Part shown: one piece after another, positions 7,661 through 15,472 of the stretch | Layout: every line of letters starts with the position of its first letter | Numbering within the stretch: position 1 is the stretch's first letter | From: Actinomycetota bacterium | Lineage (GTDB): Bacteria; Actinomycetota; Actinomycetes; Streptosporangiales; Streptosporangiaceae | DNA: 45,273 nucleotides | NCBI GenBank assembly: GCA_003168255.1 | Contig: PMSU01000069.1 | Coordinates: 1-45,273 of the forward strand | Direction of reading: 5' to 3' | The notes under the pieces: model-generated | The model's input: the letters and a program-made list of their open reading frames with translations, nothing else | Told to the model about the DNA's origin: nothing | Database searches by the model: none | Translations under genes and position numbers: made by a program

Positions 7661-8044
7661 TCATCCCCCCGGTACTGCCGGGTCCGGAGTAGCGGCCTCG
7701 GGCTGGGGAGCCGGGGCCTCCAGCAAGCGCTGCAGCCGGGCCAGCTTGCTGTCCCAGTCCCGGGCCAGCACCGCGAGGTAGGACTGGGCAATCGCCATCG
7801 GCGCCGCGTTGACGCGGTAGCGGATCCGGCGGCGCTCGCCTGGCTCGGCGAGTACCAGGCCCGCGGCGGCGAGCAGCTCGAGGTGTTTGGTGATCGCCTG
7901 CCGCGAGATCGGCAGCAGGCCTGCCAGGTCGGTCGCCGTCGTCGGCCCGCGGGCAGCGAGGGCACCGAGGATGCTGCGCCGGGTCGGCTCGGCGAGCGCG
8001 GCGAAGACCGCCTCGGCGACTGCCTCCGGGTCAGGCCGCGGCAT
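7661..8044 (-). CDS. ArsR-family winged-helix repressor
   Basis: A regulator of the ArsR group that pairs with AHSA1 proteins. It opens MPRPDPEAVAEAVFAALAEP, then TRRSILGALAARGP. The recognition helix is in ISRQAITKHLELLAAAGLV, and the wing in GERRRIRYRVN. The C-terminus has the WDSKLARLQRLLE helix usual in this group. No metal-binding CxC is seen. I start at the ATG at 8044, which overlaps the end of the AHSA1 gene by 14 bases; the frame extends 16 codons further upstream, but that stretch lies inside the AHSA1 gene. It probably represses its own operon through the tandem operators at 8488-8531. Confidence 0.88.
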   Translation of the reverse strand: MPRPDPEAVAEAVFAALAEPTRRSILGALAARGPTTATDLAGLLPISRQAITKHLELLAAAGLVLAEPGERRRIRYRVNAAPMAIAQSYLAVLARDWDSKLARLQRLLEAPAPQPEAATPDPAVPGG

Positions 8045-8468
8045 GGAGATAGTCGGCCAGCTCGGCCAGTTCCTTGCGCCAGCCCTCGACATTGCCCTGA
8101 TAGGCGCTATCGAGCAGATCCTCGGGCGCCTGCGCGAATCCGGACTCCGTCACCGTCAGCCGCGTCCCCCCGCCGCTGGGCGCGAGGGTGAACTCGACGT
8201 AGGTGCGGCGCGGATCGGTGGCGGGCAGCCCCATGATGCCCCAGGTCCAGGCGAACCTGGCCGGCGGCTCCACGACGGAGATCGTCAGCGTCGATTTGTA
8301 ATCCTCATCACCCCACTCGACATAGGCCGTGCCACCGGGGCGCAGGTCGACGGTGGCGTGATCGCCGAACCAGCCGCCGAGTCCTTCTGCGCTGGTCAGC
8401 GCCTCCCACACCCGCTGCGGCGGCTGGGCGAGATCGATGGTGCGCTCGATGCGATCCGGGATGGGCAT
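8031..8468 (-). CDS. AHSA1/SRPBCC-family protein
   Basis: A ~145-residue START-like (SRPBCC) protein of the Aha1 C-terminal domain type. Seen are RTIDLAQPPQRVWEALTSAE, GGWFGDHATVDLRPGG, and the end GNVEGWRKELAELADYL. These form a hydrophobic cavity for a small ligand; no enzyme activity is assigned. I start at the ATG of MPIPDRIERT because GGAGG lies 7 bases before it; a start at 8495 would fall within the operator. It is first in a two-gene unit with ArsR, the usual partner order. Confidence 0.88.
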   Translation of the reverse strand: MPIPDRIERTIDLAQPPQRVWEALTSAEGLGGWFGDHATVDLRPGGTAYVEWGDEDYKSTLTISVVEPPARFAWTWGIMGLPATDPRRTYVEFTLAPSGGGTRLTVTESGFAQAPEDLLDSAYQGNVEGWRKELAELADYLHAAA

Positions 8469-8487
8469 GAGAGAACCTCCGCATATA

Positions 8488-8531
8488 GCAACCATTCGGT
8501 TGCGATAAATCTATAGCAACCGCATGGTTGC
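8488..8531. promoter_or_regulatory. Two tandem 16-bp operators upstream of the AHSA1-ArsR operon
   Basis: Two inverted repeats of the form GCAACC-N4-GGTTGC stand at 8488-8503 and 8516-8531, 28 bases start to start. Each has perfect 6-bp arms and is preceded by TATA. They sit directly upstream of the operon start, in an AT-richer patch that should contain the promoter. Placement and symmetry make them the likely binding sites of the ArsR repressor encoded by the same operon. Confidence 0.75.
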
Positions 8532-8616
8532 GTCAAGCTCCTGAGCCCTCCGCAAGGCATCGGCATCGCTACGAGGCGACGGAGTCGGGGCGGCGGCGCA
8601 CGGTCGCCGGCTCAGG

Positions 8617-9010
8617 GGCGAGGCCTCCCGGCGCGCGATCGTGCAGGCCGCGATCCGCGTCCTGGAAGGACGGACCGCCGCGGTCACGCACCGCGCGGTC
8701 GCGGCGGAGGCCAGCGTCTCGGTCGCGCTGACACCTATCACTTCGGCACGCTGGATGAGCTGCTGGGCGCCAGCCTGGCCGAGGAGGCCCGCGCCGGCGC
8801 CGCGCCTGGCCCACGCCATCGATCTCGCCAGGGCCAGACAGATATTCCCGCTCGACGCGTGCGCCGACCACCCCATCGACCTGCTCGGCCCGCGCCGCGT
8901 CGAGTTCCTTGTCAGCCTTGAAATCCGGCTGTTTGCCGCGCGGGCGCGACGATGCACTCCGCGGCGAGCAGGCAGACGCGGCCTTCGCCGACCTGCAAAC
9001 TGTGCGATGA
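8617..9010 (+). pseudogene. TetR-family regulator, frameshifted
   Basis: Three successive forward frames together make a TetR protein. ASRRAIVQAAIRVLEGRTAA and VTHRAVAAEASVS form the helix-turn-helix. After a shift comes DTYHFGTLDELLGASLAEEA, the usual recognition-helix end and helix 4. The last piece, RDDALRGEQADAAFADLQTV, in the third frame resembles a ligand-domain helix, ending in TGA at 9008-9010. At least two frameshifts and a missing middle make it non-functional. No credible start is seen. Confidence 0.65.
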
Positions 9011-9190
9011 GGACCACGCCGTCCGGCTAGTAGAGTCCTACCTCACCACCGACAGCGCAGGGCAGTCGCAGTACTCCAGCGCCCACTTCGATGCGAATCG
9101 GCCCCGTGTCGGCAGATAAGCCCCTTGCCCCCAAACGCCCGCACCTGATCCCCGTATACGACAGCCGGATCAAGAAGGAGGGAGCCGCCT
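9006..9190 (+). pseudogene. DUF6308-like gene remnant
   Basis: One frame reads DEDHAVRLVESYLTTDSAG then QYSSAHFD, like the start of DUF6308 proteins. A second frame, starting about 9091, reads SADKPLAPKRPHLIPVYDSR, like their conserved core (KRPrLIPIYD). The middle of the domain is missing and the frames differ, so this is an internally deleted remnant. It overlaps the last bases of the TetR remnant. Confidence 0.5.
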
Positions 9191-9198
9191 GTAGTTAT

Positions 9199-9389
9199 CC
9201 GCGGGTGGTCTGGCGGCCAGAGCGGCCCGGTGATGGCACGGGCCTGCGGCCGGGTCGTCGCGGCCGGGCCGCTCCCGCGGTGTCCGCTGCGTCCTCATGG
9301 GCGGGGGTTTTGTCCCGCTCGGACCCGTGACTCTCCCGTCGCCCTGCTGCGGGGGGCTGTTTCCCTGGGCGCCGCGGAACAGCCCAGGG
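9199..9389. other. Dense inverted-repeat region, possible structured RNA
   Basis: Arms 9220-9230 (GAGCGGCCCGG) and 9264-9274 are a perfect 11-bp match. Outside them CCGCGG at 9199-9204 can pair with 9275-9280, and inside the left bulge TCTGG/CCAGA (9209-9221) forms a small hairpin, so a branched fold is possible. Further right, two alternative stems compete: 9354-9364 with 9376-9385, and CCCTGGGC 9363-9370 with 9382-9389. No protein is encoded here that I can support. GC-rich DNA yields chance repeats, so the functional reading is uncertain. Confidence 0.3.
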
Positions 9390-9390
9390 T

Positions 9391-9445
9391 GGTCGATCCG
9401 CGCATTGGTGTTCTTCTATGACGGTCGATCCGCGGATTGGTGTTC
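9391..9445. repeat. Tandem 23-bp direct repeat
   Basis: Copies at 9391-9413 and 9423-9445 differ at one base (GGTCGATCCGCGCATTGGTG against GGTCGATCCGCGGATTGGTG, then TTC). They are 32 bases apart, in the gene-free region. Confidence 0.7.
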
Positions 9446-9729
9446 ATCGGCGGCCCGGCCACGTGCCAGCGGACCCGGTTCTGCCGCGGGTGAGTCGCGT
9501 GCCGCTGCCTGCGGGTGGCCGGCCGGCGGAGCGATCCGGTGATCGCAGCTCACCCGGGCAGAGCCGCACCCATTTCCCTTCGCTGAATCGAATCGACCAG
9601 TTAGTTGCATCGATCGCGCTGACATTCCTTATCGCTGGCTGCCTTCGCCGTCGGGCACGGTGAACGATGGCATCTGGGCCACGAGCTCGGCGAGCTCGGG
9701 GTGCTCCTCATGGCGGCAATGGGGGTCGT

Positions 9730-9750
9730 CTGAGTAGCGCCGCTACTCAG
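9730..9750. terminator. Perfect 10-bp-arm hairpin overlapping a small ORF stop
   Basis: CTGAGTAGCG and CGCTACTCAG flank one central base. The stem can be extended outward to about 18 pairs with one mismatch and one wobble (outer GGGGT/ACCCC). It overlaps the stop codon of the small reverse ORF at 9747-9890. It may act as a terminator in either direction. Confidence 0.45.
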
Positions 9751-9890
9751 GCAACCCCAAGAGCGGCGAGTTCGCCACCAACCGCCGCGACCAGCAGGAA
9801 CTCGGCAGTGGTGGCTGACTGTATAGTTGTCCCGCATCCGCCGATCGTTAGTGCGGCGGATGCCGCCAGCGCGCCGATCGCCAGCGACAT
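9747..9890 (-). CDS. Possible 47-residue lipoprotein-like peptide
   Basis: From an ATG at 9890 the reverse strand encodes MSLAIGALAASAALTIGGCG followed by a short mostly hydrophobic tail ending ELAALGVA. The first 19 residues resemble a lipoprotein signal with a weak lipobox (IGGC). The TGA falls inside the 9730-9750 hairpin. The nearest purine-rich site (GGAAGGAG) is more than 20 bases upstream, which weakens the case. No family is recognised. Confidence 0.3.
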   Translation of the reverse strand: MSLAIGALAASAALTIGGCGTTIQSATTAEFLLVAAVGGELAALGVA

Positions 9891-10230
9891 GTGGAATGAC
9901 TACATCTGCTGCTCCTTCCTGCGCAGGCCCAGGCACCGGATGCTTATCTGACGCGCTGGGGCTGCCGCCGGGTCCGCCGATTGCGCGGGCCAAGAGACCG
10001 GCCAGGGCCTGGAAATAGTCCTCCTAACCGGTCGGGAGAAGCTGACTCTGCTGGGGCACATTCCGCTGGACCACGCAGCTCAGTCCGCACAGGAGTGCGT
10101 AGCGTGATCATGGTCCGCGCGGCGCCGCCGTCCTGCAGCCCCTCCCCCGGCAGGTAAGGATGTCAGCCACCCAAACCCCCGGCCCTGGCGCCGCAGCCAT
10201 CATCGAACCCCGTCAGGTAAGGATCCCAGC
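9891..10230. other. Gene-free stretch with duplicated ribosome-site segment
   Basis: No frame here has a recognisable product. CAGGTAAGGAT occurs at 10153-10163 and again at 10214-10224, in both cases preceded by CCCCG and followed two bases later by CAGC. The second copy supplies the AAGGA ribosome site of the downstream peptidase gene, so the first looks like a duplicate of that leader. Confidence 0.5.
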
Positions 10231-11928
10231 ATGGCGACTCAGGACCGTACATCCGCCGGTTATCCCGAGGCTAAACGCCTTGATCTCGTCGGGGAGATCC
10301 ACGGGCACCGGATCGCTGACCCGTACCGGTGGCTGGAGGACTTCGACGATCCGCAGACCCGAAGTTGGTGTGCGCGGCAGGACGAGCTGTTCGCGCGGTG
10401 GCAGGCGCGGTGGCTCGGCGCCGGGGCTTGCGAACGGCTGCGGCGAAGGCTCGCCACGCTAGCCGACGCGGGGAGCGTATCGGTCCCGGCCTGGCGGGGC
10501 GAGCGGCGGTTCTTCACCCGGCGCGGGCCCGGCCAGGAACACGAGGTACTGCTCACCGCCGGCCCGGACGGCGCGGAGCGCGCGCTGATCGACCCGGCGG
10601 CCCTTGACTCATCGGGCTCGACGACCCTCGATGCGTGGTTCCCCTCACTCGAGGGCGAGCTGCTGGCCTACCTGCTCTCTGCGGGCGGCACCGGGCAGTC
10701 GCAGCTGCGGGTGATGGACGTGACGACCGGCGAGACGGTGGACGGGCCGATCGACCGCACCTCGCAGGCGCCGATGGCCTGGCTGCCCGGCGGCGCGGCG
10801 TTCTACTACCAGCGCCAGCTAGCGCATGATCAGGTCCCGGCCGGCCAGGAGAAATACCACCGGCGGATCTACCTGCACCGGGTCGGCACCGATCCGGACC
10901 GGGACGTCCTGGTGTTCGGCGAAGGCCTGCCCCGGACGGCCTACCCCGTCCCCGTGGCGGTGTCCCGGGACGGCCGGTGGCTGCGGCTCGACGTGGACTG
11001 GGGCGCGCGCATCGATACGCACCTGGCCGATCTGGCGGCCGGCGGGATCGAGGCGCCGCGGTTCACCGTCTTCCAGCAGGACGTCGACGCGATCTCAGCG
11101 CCCTCCTTCGGCCGGGACGGACGCATATACGTGCTCACCGACCGGGAGGCGCAGAACCGGCGCCTGTGCGTGGCCGACCTGAATCACCTGGACTACGCGC
11201 ACTGGCACACCGTGCTGCCCGAGGATCCCGAAGCGGTGCTCCACGAGGTCGCGATCCTCGACGGCGGGCAGCCGGAGCGGCCGCTGCTGCTGGCGCTGCG
11301 GTCCCGGCACGCGCTGAGCGAGCTGACGCTGCACGACCTGGCGACGGGCGAGCTCGTCGCCTCGGTGCCGACCCCCGGTCCCGGCACCATCACAGAACTC
11401 CGGGAGCACCCGGACGGCGGCCCCTTCGCGTGGTTCTCCTACACCGACGACCGGAGCCCGCCGAGCGTCTACCGATTCGACGCCCGTACCGGCGACATGA
11501 CCGTGCAGGCCCCGTCGCCCGGCGGCGTCGAGGTCGGCGCGGTCGAGGTGAAGCAGGTCACGTACACGTCCCGAGACGGAACGGCCATCAGGATGTTCAT
11601 CCTGTCGCCGGCCGGGCAGCCGGACCGGCCGCGGCCGGCGATCCTGTATGGCTACGGTGCCTTCGGGAGCTCACGGACCCCGGTCTTCAGCGCGCTCAGG
11701 CTCGCCTGGGTCCAGGCCGGCGGGGTCTACGCGATCGCGAACGTGCGCGGCGGCGGCGAGGAGGGCAAAGCCTGGCACCGGGCCGGCATGAAGGAGAACA
11801 AGCAGAACACCTTCGACGACTTCCACGCGGCCGGCGACTACCTGGTCGATCAGGGCTGGACGACGCGCGCCCAGCTCGGCATACACGGCGGCTCGGCCGG
11901 CGGGCTTCTCAAGCTCGATCTTCACTGA
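10231..11928 (+). pseudogene. Prolyl oligopeptidase (S9A), truncated after the catalytic serine
   Basis: The frame encodes 565 residues of a family that is normally about 680-720. The N-terminus (RIADPYRWLEDFDDPQT) and the seven-bladed propeller follow the family pattern. The hydrolase domain begins with RPAILYGYGAFG and NVRGGGEEGKAWHRAG, then NTFDDFHAAGDYL. The nucleophile motif GGSAGGLL is present, and the frame then ends in LKLDLH and a stop. The rest of the alpha/beta domain, with the catalytic Asp and His, is missing and not found in the other frames downstream. The product, if made, should be inactive. The start follows an AAGGA site 7 bases upstream. Confidence 0.85.
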
Positions 11929-12253
11929 TCCTCAGGTCGACGGCCAGCTACTAGTGATCAAAGCCCAGCGGTCGGCGCCCGGCTTCATCGATGACCAGTG
12001 GAGTGCTGCCCAGGAGCCGTCATTGCCGCGGGCGGCGACTACGACGGCTCGGAGGCACACGTCGGCCGTACGCTGGGGGAAGCGGCTTATCACCCTCCCA
12101 GTCCATGACCGGTTTGGCCCAGGGATTCCTGGGCGGATGGGAGGGTAACACGTTCGACAACAAAGTGGTCTCGCCCGAAATTACAGCGGTGCAAGTTCGT
12201 ACCCGCTGGCCACTGCTATCCTGACGAGCCTGCCGACTTCGGAAGGGCTCGCC
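11929..12253. other. 325-base gap after the truncated peptidase
   Basis: The sequence after the peptidase break does not continue the gene in any frame. I see only a nested inverted repeat (12092-12146). The bases just before 12254 include a GGAAGGG ribosome site for the SnoaL-like gene. Confidence 0.4.
12092..12146. terminator. Nested inverted repeat
   Basis: Outer arms ACCCTCCCA (12092-12100) and TGGGAGGGT (12138-12146) enclose an inner hairpin CCCAGG-gatt-CCTGGG (12118-12133). All stems are perfect. It lies between the truncated peptidase and the next forward gene, so a terminator is the simplest reading; a transposon end or structured leader is possible. Confidence 0.4.
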
Positions 12254-12628
12254 ATGGCCGAACTTGCCACCGAACTCACGTCCTTCATGGCCCGGTATGA
12301 ACAGGCTAACAACAGTCACGACATCGATCGTGTGGCGCCACTCATTGCTCAGGATGCCACCTATTGGTTCTCAGACGGTTCCTATGACGGCGTTACAGCG
12401 ATCACGGCAGCAATTGATCGCACATTCGCCGCGATACGCGATGAGGTCTATCAGATCACCGGCATTGAATGGATCGTCCGCACGCGCGATATAGCGGTAT
12501 GCAGGTACCACTTCTTCTGGGAAGGAATGGTCGACGGCAAACCGCGTACCGGACGAGGGCGTGGTACGAACGTCATAGTGAAACGTGACGGCGTCTGGAA
12601 GATGCTGCACGAGCACCTGAGTTCGTGA
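12254..12628 (+). CDS. SnoaL-like/DUF4440-type protein
   Basis: A 124-residue single-domain protein with the NTF2-like fold: FMARYEQANNSHDIDRVAPL, then DATYWFSDGSYDGVTAITAA, and the end VIVKRDGVWKMLHEHLSS. This layout matches the SnoaL_3/DUF4440 group, which includes ketosteroid-isomerase-like enzymes and ligand-binding proteins. No catalytic residue can be assigned. The region has lower GC than its surroundings and a good ribosome site, hinting at recent arrival or a different expression demand. No operon partner is evident. Confidence 0.8.
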   Translation: MAELATELTSFMARYEQANNSHDIDRVAPLIAQDATYWFSDGSYDGVTAITAAIDRTFAAIRDEVYQITGIEWIVRTRDIAVCRYHFFWEGMVDGKPRTGRGRGTNVIVKRDGVWKMLHEHLSS

Positions 12629-12662
12629 CCTGACGCTGGTACGCCCCATGCTGCGGATGCGG

Positions 12663-13606
12663 TCAGCTCACAGACTCGGTGGAAACTGCTCCCTCCAGCA
12701 GCAGCACCGCGTGACCCGGGGCGATCATGACGGCATTGGCTGGTCCCGGCGGCATCGCCGGCGATGATCCCGCTGGCAGAGTCGTCGGGGGCCGACAGCA
12801 GCACCGGCGTGGTCTAGGTGCTGCTCCCCGCCGCAAGCCGCGTGTCGTACACACCAGGGATGCCGCTGGCGTTGTCCTGCCCAAAGATAGTGATGATGTC
12901 ACCCGCGCCGTCGATCGCGGTAACGCCCCATCCGGGCAGCACCATCGGGGTATTCCACGTCCCGGTGGCCGAGCGGGTGGCCATCTTGTGGATAGACGCC
13001 CCGACGACCCAGGCCAGTGACGCCTGGCCCGCGTTGTTCAGCACGACCTAGGTGTGCCCTGGGTAGATGTCGGGGCGGATAGCGGCTGGCGCGTCGCCGA
13101 CCTCCGAGCCGTTGTCGACGGTCGCCGGCGCTGCCAAGCCGCCCAGGACTGTGCCGGAGTCCGCTATGACGGTGCGGGCCGGCTCGATCCGGGTGATGAC
13201 CACCAATCCGGCGGAGTTCACCGCGAGCGCCGCCCCGCTGCTGCCAATGGTCGTGTCCAGGGTCTTTACCGCCGTCCAGTTGCCGCCGGCCGGGAGGCTG
13301 GCGGTTCTGATTGCGCCTGCCGCCCCGGCGTAGGCGACGATCGCGTTGCCTGACCCGTCGATGACCGGCGTGGACCAGGTCAGCCCGTTGGTGCTCGGGC
13401 GGGCCTGAGTAGGAGCGCCGGCACCAGCAGACACGATGGCGACTTCCGTGCCTGCCGCGTTCACCGCCACCGGGCCGGCGTTCAGCTGGACTGGCGTCGA
13501 CCATGTGCTGGCCGCTTGCGCAGGGAACGCCACGGCGGCACTGGTGCCCCAGCGCAATCAATAAAGCTGGCAGCGCCAGCGCTCCGCGGCGAACGAATCG
13601 AGACAT
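12663..13606 (-). pseudogene. Exported repeat protein, multiply broken
   Basis: The reverse strand starts with a signal peptide (MSRFVRRGALALPALLIALG). A frameshift near 13550 leads into AFPAQAASTWSTPVQLNAGP and then a Gly/Ala/Thr-rich repeat body with WSTPVIDGSGNAIVAY and GNWTAVKTLDTTIGSSGAAL, resembling beta-propeller or sialidase-like exported proteins. The same frame is cut by TAG at 13048-13050, resumes with VVLNNAGQASLAWVVG, and is cut again by TAG at 12814-12816. The last piece (NAVMIAPGHAVLLLEGAVS) is in a further frame. Two stops plus two frameshifts make this a decayed gene. Intact length would be about 310 residues. Confidence 0.7.
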
Positions 13607-14080
13607 GACAAATTCCTCTCGGTCATCAGCCCCTCCGCCAAGGGCAGGTAAGAGAGAACGGAACGGTTCAGCAGACCGCGTCAGCGCGCAGCGTCAGGTA
13701 TCGCCCGCTCCCCCGGTCCGCGTCCGGGATACAGGGGCAAGAGCGCGCCCGTCATACTGCTCCCGGCCCGGCAGGAGACAGATGCGGTCAGGCGGTGCCG
13801 AGTTCGCCGGGGACTTCGTGTCCGGTTTGCTGAGGTTGCGGTGCGCGGCAGTCCCGGCCCGCCTGGATCGTGAGTGCCGCACTCCCCCACCACGGCCCGC
13901 GAGACCGCGGCCGCGAGACTCACTGCCCGCAGAACGAGGTCCCCCTCGGCGGTTGCGTCTCCTGCTGCCCCCCGGCATGCCAGCGGCTCCCGGTCTTCCG
14001 CCAGTGTTTTTGGCTGTCCGGAGCAACCAGAGGTGCGTCATGCCTGGCCGACGTGAGCTGGGTATGGCATCGTTCCGCCC
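13607..14080. other. 474-base gap with no supported gene
   Basis: All frames through this stretch are Arg/Pro/Ala-rich shadows without a recognisable domain. It should contain the promoters of the decayed exported gene (leftward) and of the gene at 14081 (rightward); no clear -10/-35 pair stands out. Confidence 0.35.
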
Positions 14081-14521
14081 ATGTCATCTGACGACACCCC
14101 AGACGCGATCCCCAGCGATGAGAACGTGGCGGCCGACATGCTCGCGTTCGCCCAGATGTTCGTGGACGGAACGGCCGCCGAAGGGCAGGCTTTCGGATGG
14201 GACGCGCCCTCCGCACGCCGGCTGGATGGCTTGTGCGAGGCATTCCTGGCGGGTGATCCCGGCGAGGACGTGATTCAGAGCATGGTCCTCGCCATGGGCG
14301 CCTACCTGGGCGAGCTGATCGTCCGCAATGGCGACGGGCGCTGGGCCTATGACGCCGAAGCATGCGCCGCGCGCGTCGATCTGCCGTCCAGGAAGCCATG
14401 CTTCCCGCACAGCAGGGTGGACCATCGCCTTCACGTCGGCCCCGCGCACAGCCTGCGGCTGTTCTACGAGATAGCCGTTACCGGGCCGCTGCTGGCCGAG
14501 GCGCCGCGCTCAGCCAAGTAG
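14081..14521 (+). CDS. Conserved hypothetical protein (DUF3806-like)
   Basis: A 146-residue cytoplasmic protein. The segment MVLAMGAYLGELIVRNGDGR with W following resembles the GAYLGE...GxGW core of DUF3806-type proteins. Before it lies an acidic helical half (FAQMFVDGTAAEGQAFGW, LDGLCEAFLAGDP) and after it a beta-rich end (HRLHVGPAHSLRLFYEIAV). The reaction or partner is unknown; related proteins are often found near immunity or surface loci. Only a weak ribosome site precedes the ATG, so the start could be slightly different. Confidence 0.7.
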   Translation: MSSDDTPDAIPSDENVAADMLAFAQMFVDGTAAEGQAFGWDAPSARRLDGLCEAFLAGDPGEDVIQSMVLAMGAYLGELIVRNGDGRWAYDAEACAARVDLPSRKPCFPHSRVDHRLHVGPAHSLRLFYEIAVTGPLLAEAPRSAK

Positions 14522-14573
14522 CCAGGCGCCGCGGGCTAATTGGTCGGCATACACGCATCTGGCCTGGCCGGCA

Positions 14574-14644
14574 GCCCGGCATCGCCTGCCGGAGGCGCGC
14601 CGCCGGTGCCCGGCGACGCGCAGTGTCGGCGGGCGATGCCGGGC
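14574..14644. repeat. Perfect 13-bp inverted repeat before the next gene
   Basis: GCCCGGCATCGCC (14574-14586) and its exact reverse complement (14632-14644) enclose 45 GC-rich bases that can fold further. It lies between the stop at 14521 and the GTG at 14665. It could terminate the first gene or fold in the leader of the second. Confidence 0.5.
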
Positions 14645-14664
14645 GCGAACGGTAGAGTCGCCCT

Positions 14665-15282
14665 GTGGCAGACGACGACTGGCGAGTGACGGTCACCCTT
14701 CACGACGAGGCCAATGCCCAGCGGGCGGTTGAGTCCGTGCGCGAGCATGAGGTGGAGGACGACGTGCGCCGCCGGATCGGTCACCGCATCGCGGTGTCCG
14801 CCGACGGTCCCAAGGTCTTCCTTTACGCCGGTACCGAAGACGCGGCGCGTGCGGCAGACAGGGTCGTGCGCGAGGTGCTGGCTAAGCGGCAGCTGAGCGC
14901 CGAATTCGCGCTCGACCGCTGGCATCCGCTCGAGCAAGAGTGGGAGGACGCCGACGCCCCGATGCCGCAGACCGCCGAGCAGCAGCAGGCGGAGCATCAG
15001 CGTCTGCTGGACGACGAGACGCAGGAGTCCCTTGAGACCGGAGAGGCCGGCTGGGAAGTCCGCGTCGAGATGCCATCGCATCATGAGGCGGTAGAGCTGG
15101 CCGAACGGCTGCAAGCGGAGGGCCGCCGGGTGATCCGCCGCTGGAAATACCTGCTCCTCGGGGCCAACAACGAGGACGATGCCAGCGATCTCGCCAAGGC
15201 GATCGAGCAGAAAGCCCCGGCAGACGCGTCCGTGCATGCCGAGCCAGTCCCGTTCGCCCACTTCGGCCCCGCCCGGACTTGA
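14665..15282 (+). CDS. Conserved actinobacterial hypothetical protein
   Basis: A 205-residue acidic, soluble protein with two similar alpha/beta halves. The first is WRVTVTLHDEANAQRAVESV then VFLYAGTEDAARAADRVVRE. The second is WEVRVEMPSHHEAVELAERL then YLLLGANNEDDASDLAKAI. This duplicated ferredoxin-like layout, joined by a Glu/Gln-rich linker, suggests a binding or regulatory role, and no enzyme motif is seen. I recall similar proteins in streptomycetes without a known function. The GTG start has no strong ribosome site. A long reverse-strand frame over the same bases has shadow composition and was not accepted. Confidence 0.7.
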   Translation: MADDDWRVTVTLHDEANAQRAVESVREHEVEDDVRRRIGHRIAVSADGPKVFLYAGTEDAARAADRVVREVLAKRQLSAEFALDRWHPLEQEWEDADAPMPQTAEQQQAEHQRLLDDETQESLETGEAGWEVRVEMPSHHEAVELAERLQAEGRRVIRRWKYLLLGANNEDDASDLAKAIEQKAPADASVHAEPVPFAHFGPART

Positions 15283-15323
15283 CGCGTTCCGGGCTGCCCC
15301 CGGCCGGAGCCTAGGCCGGCCCG

Positions 15324-15421
15324 TCAGTCGCTGAGGACCGCCAGGTCGTGCACGGCCGCGGAGTCGGCTCGCAGCACGACGTCAGGGTCGAGCAACGCAA
15401 GAAGCGCGTCGGCCTCATGCA
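15324..15421 (-). pseudogene. Tail of an ECF41-type sigma factor
   Basis: The reverse strand encodes HEADALLALLDPDVVLRADS followed by AAVHDLAVLSD and a stop. The phrase LLALLDPDVVLRAD is characteristic of the SnoaL-like C-terminal domain of ECF41 sigma factors. No sigma domains precede it, and the frame upstream is out of register with the neighbouring DinB-like gene. It is a short remnant. Confidence 0.5.
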
Positions 15422-15472
15422 GCCGACCTGAGGGCCAGCCCGCCGGTCGCTCTCGAGCCACGCCGGGAACAC

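Noticed and set aside
9616..9740. Short reverse peptide DDPHCRHEEHPELAELVAQM and onward
   Set aside because: Looks protein-like but is about 36 codons between stops, with no start or family; kept only as a note.
14536..15261. 241-codon reverse frame
   Set aside because: The forward gene 14665-15282 has a coherent duplicated alpha/beta pattern; the reverse frame is Leu/Arg/His-rich shadow.
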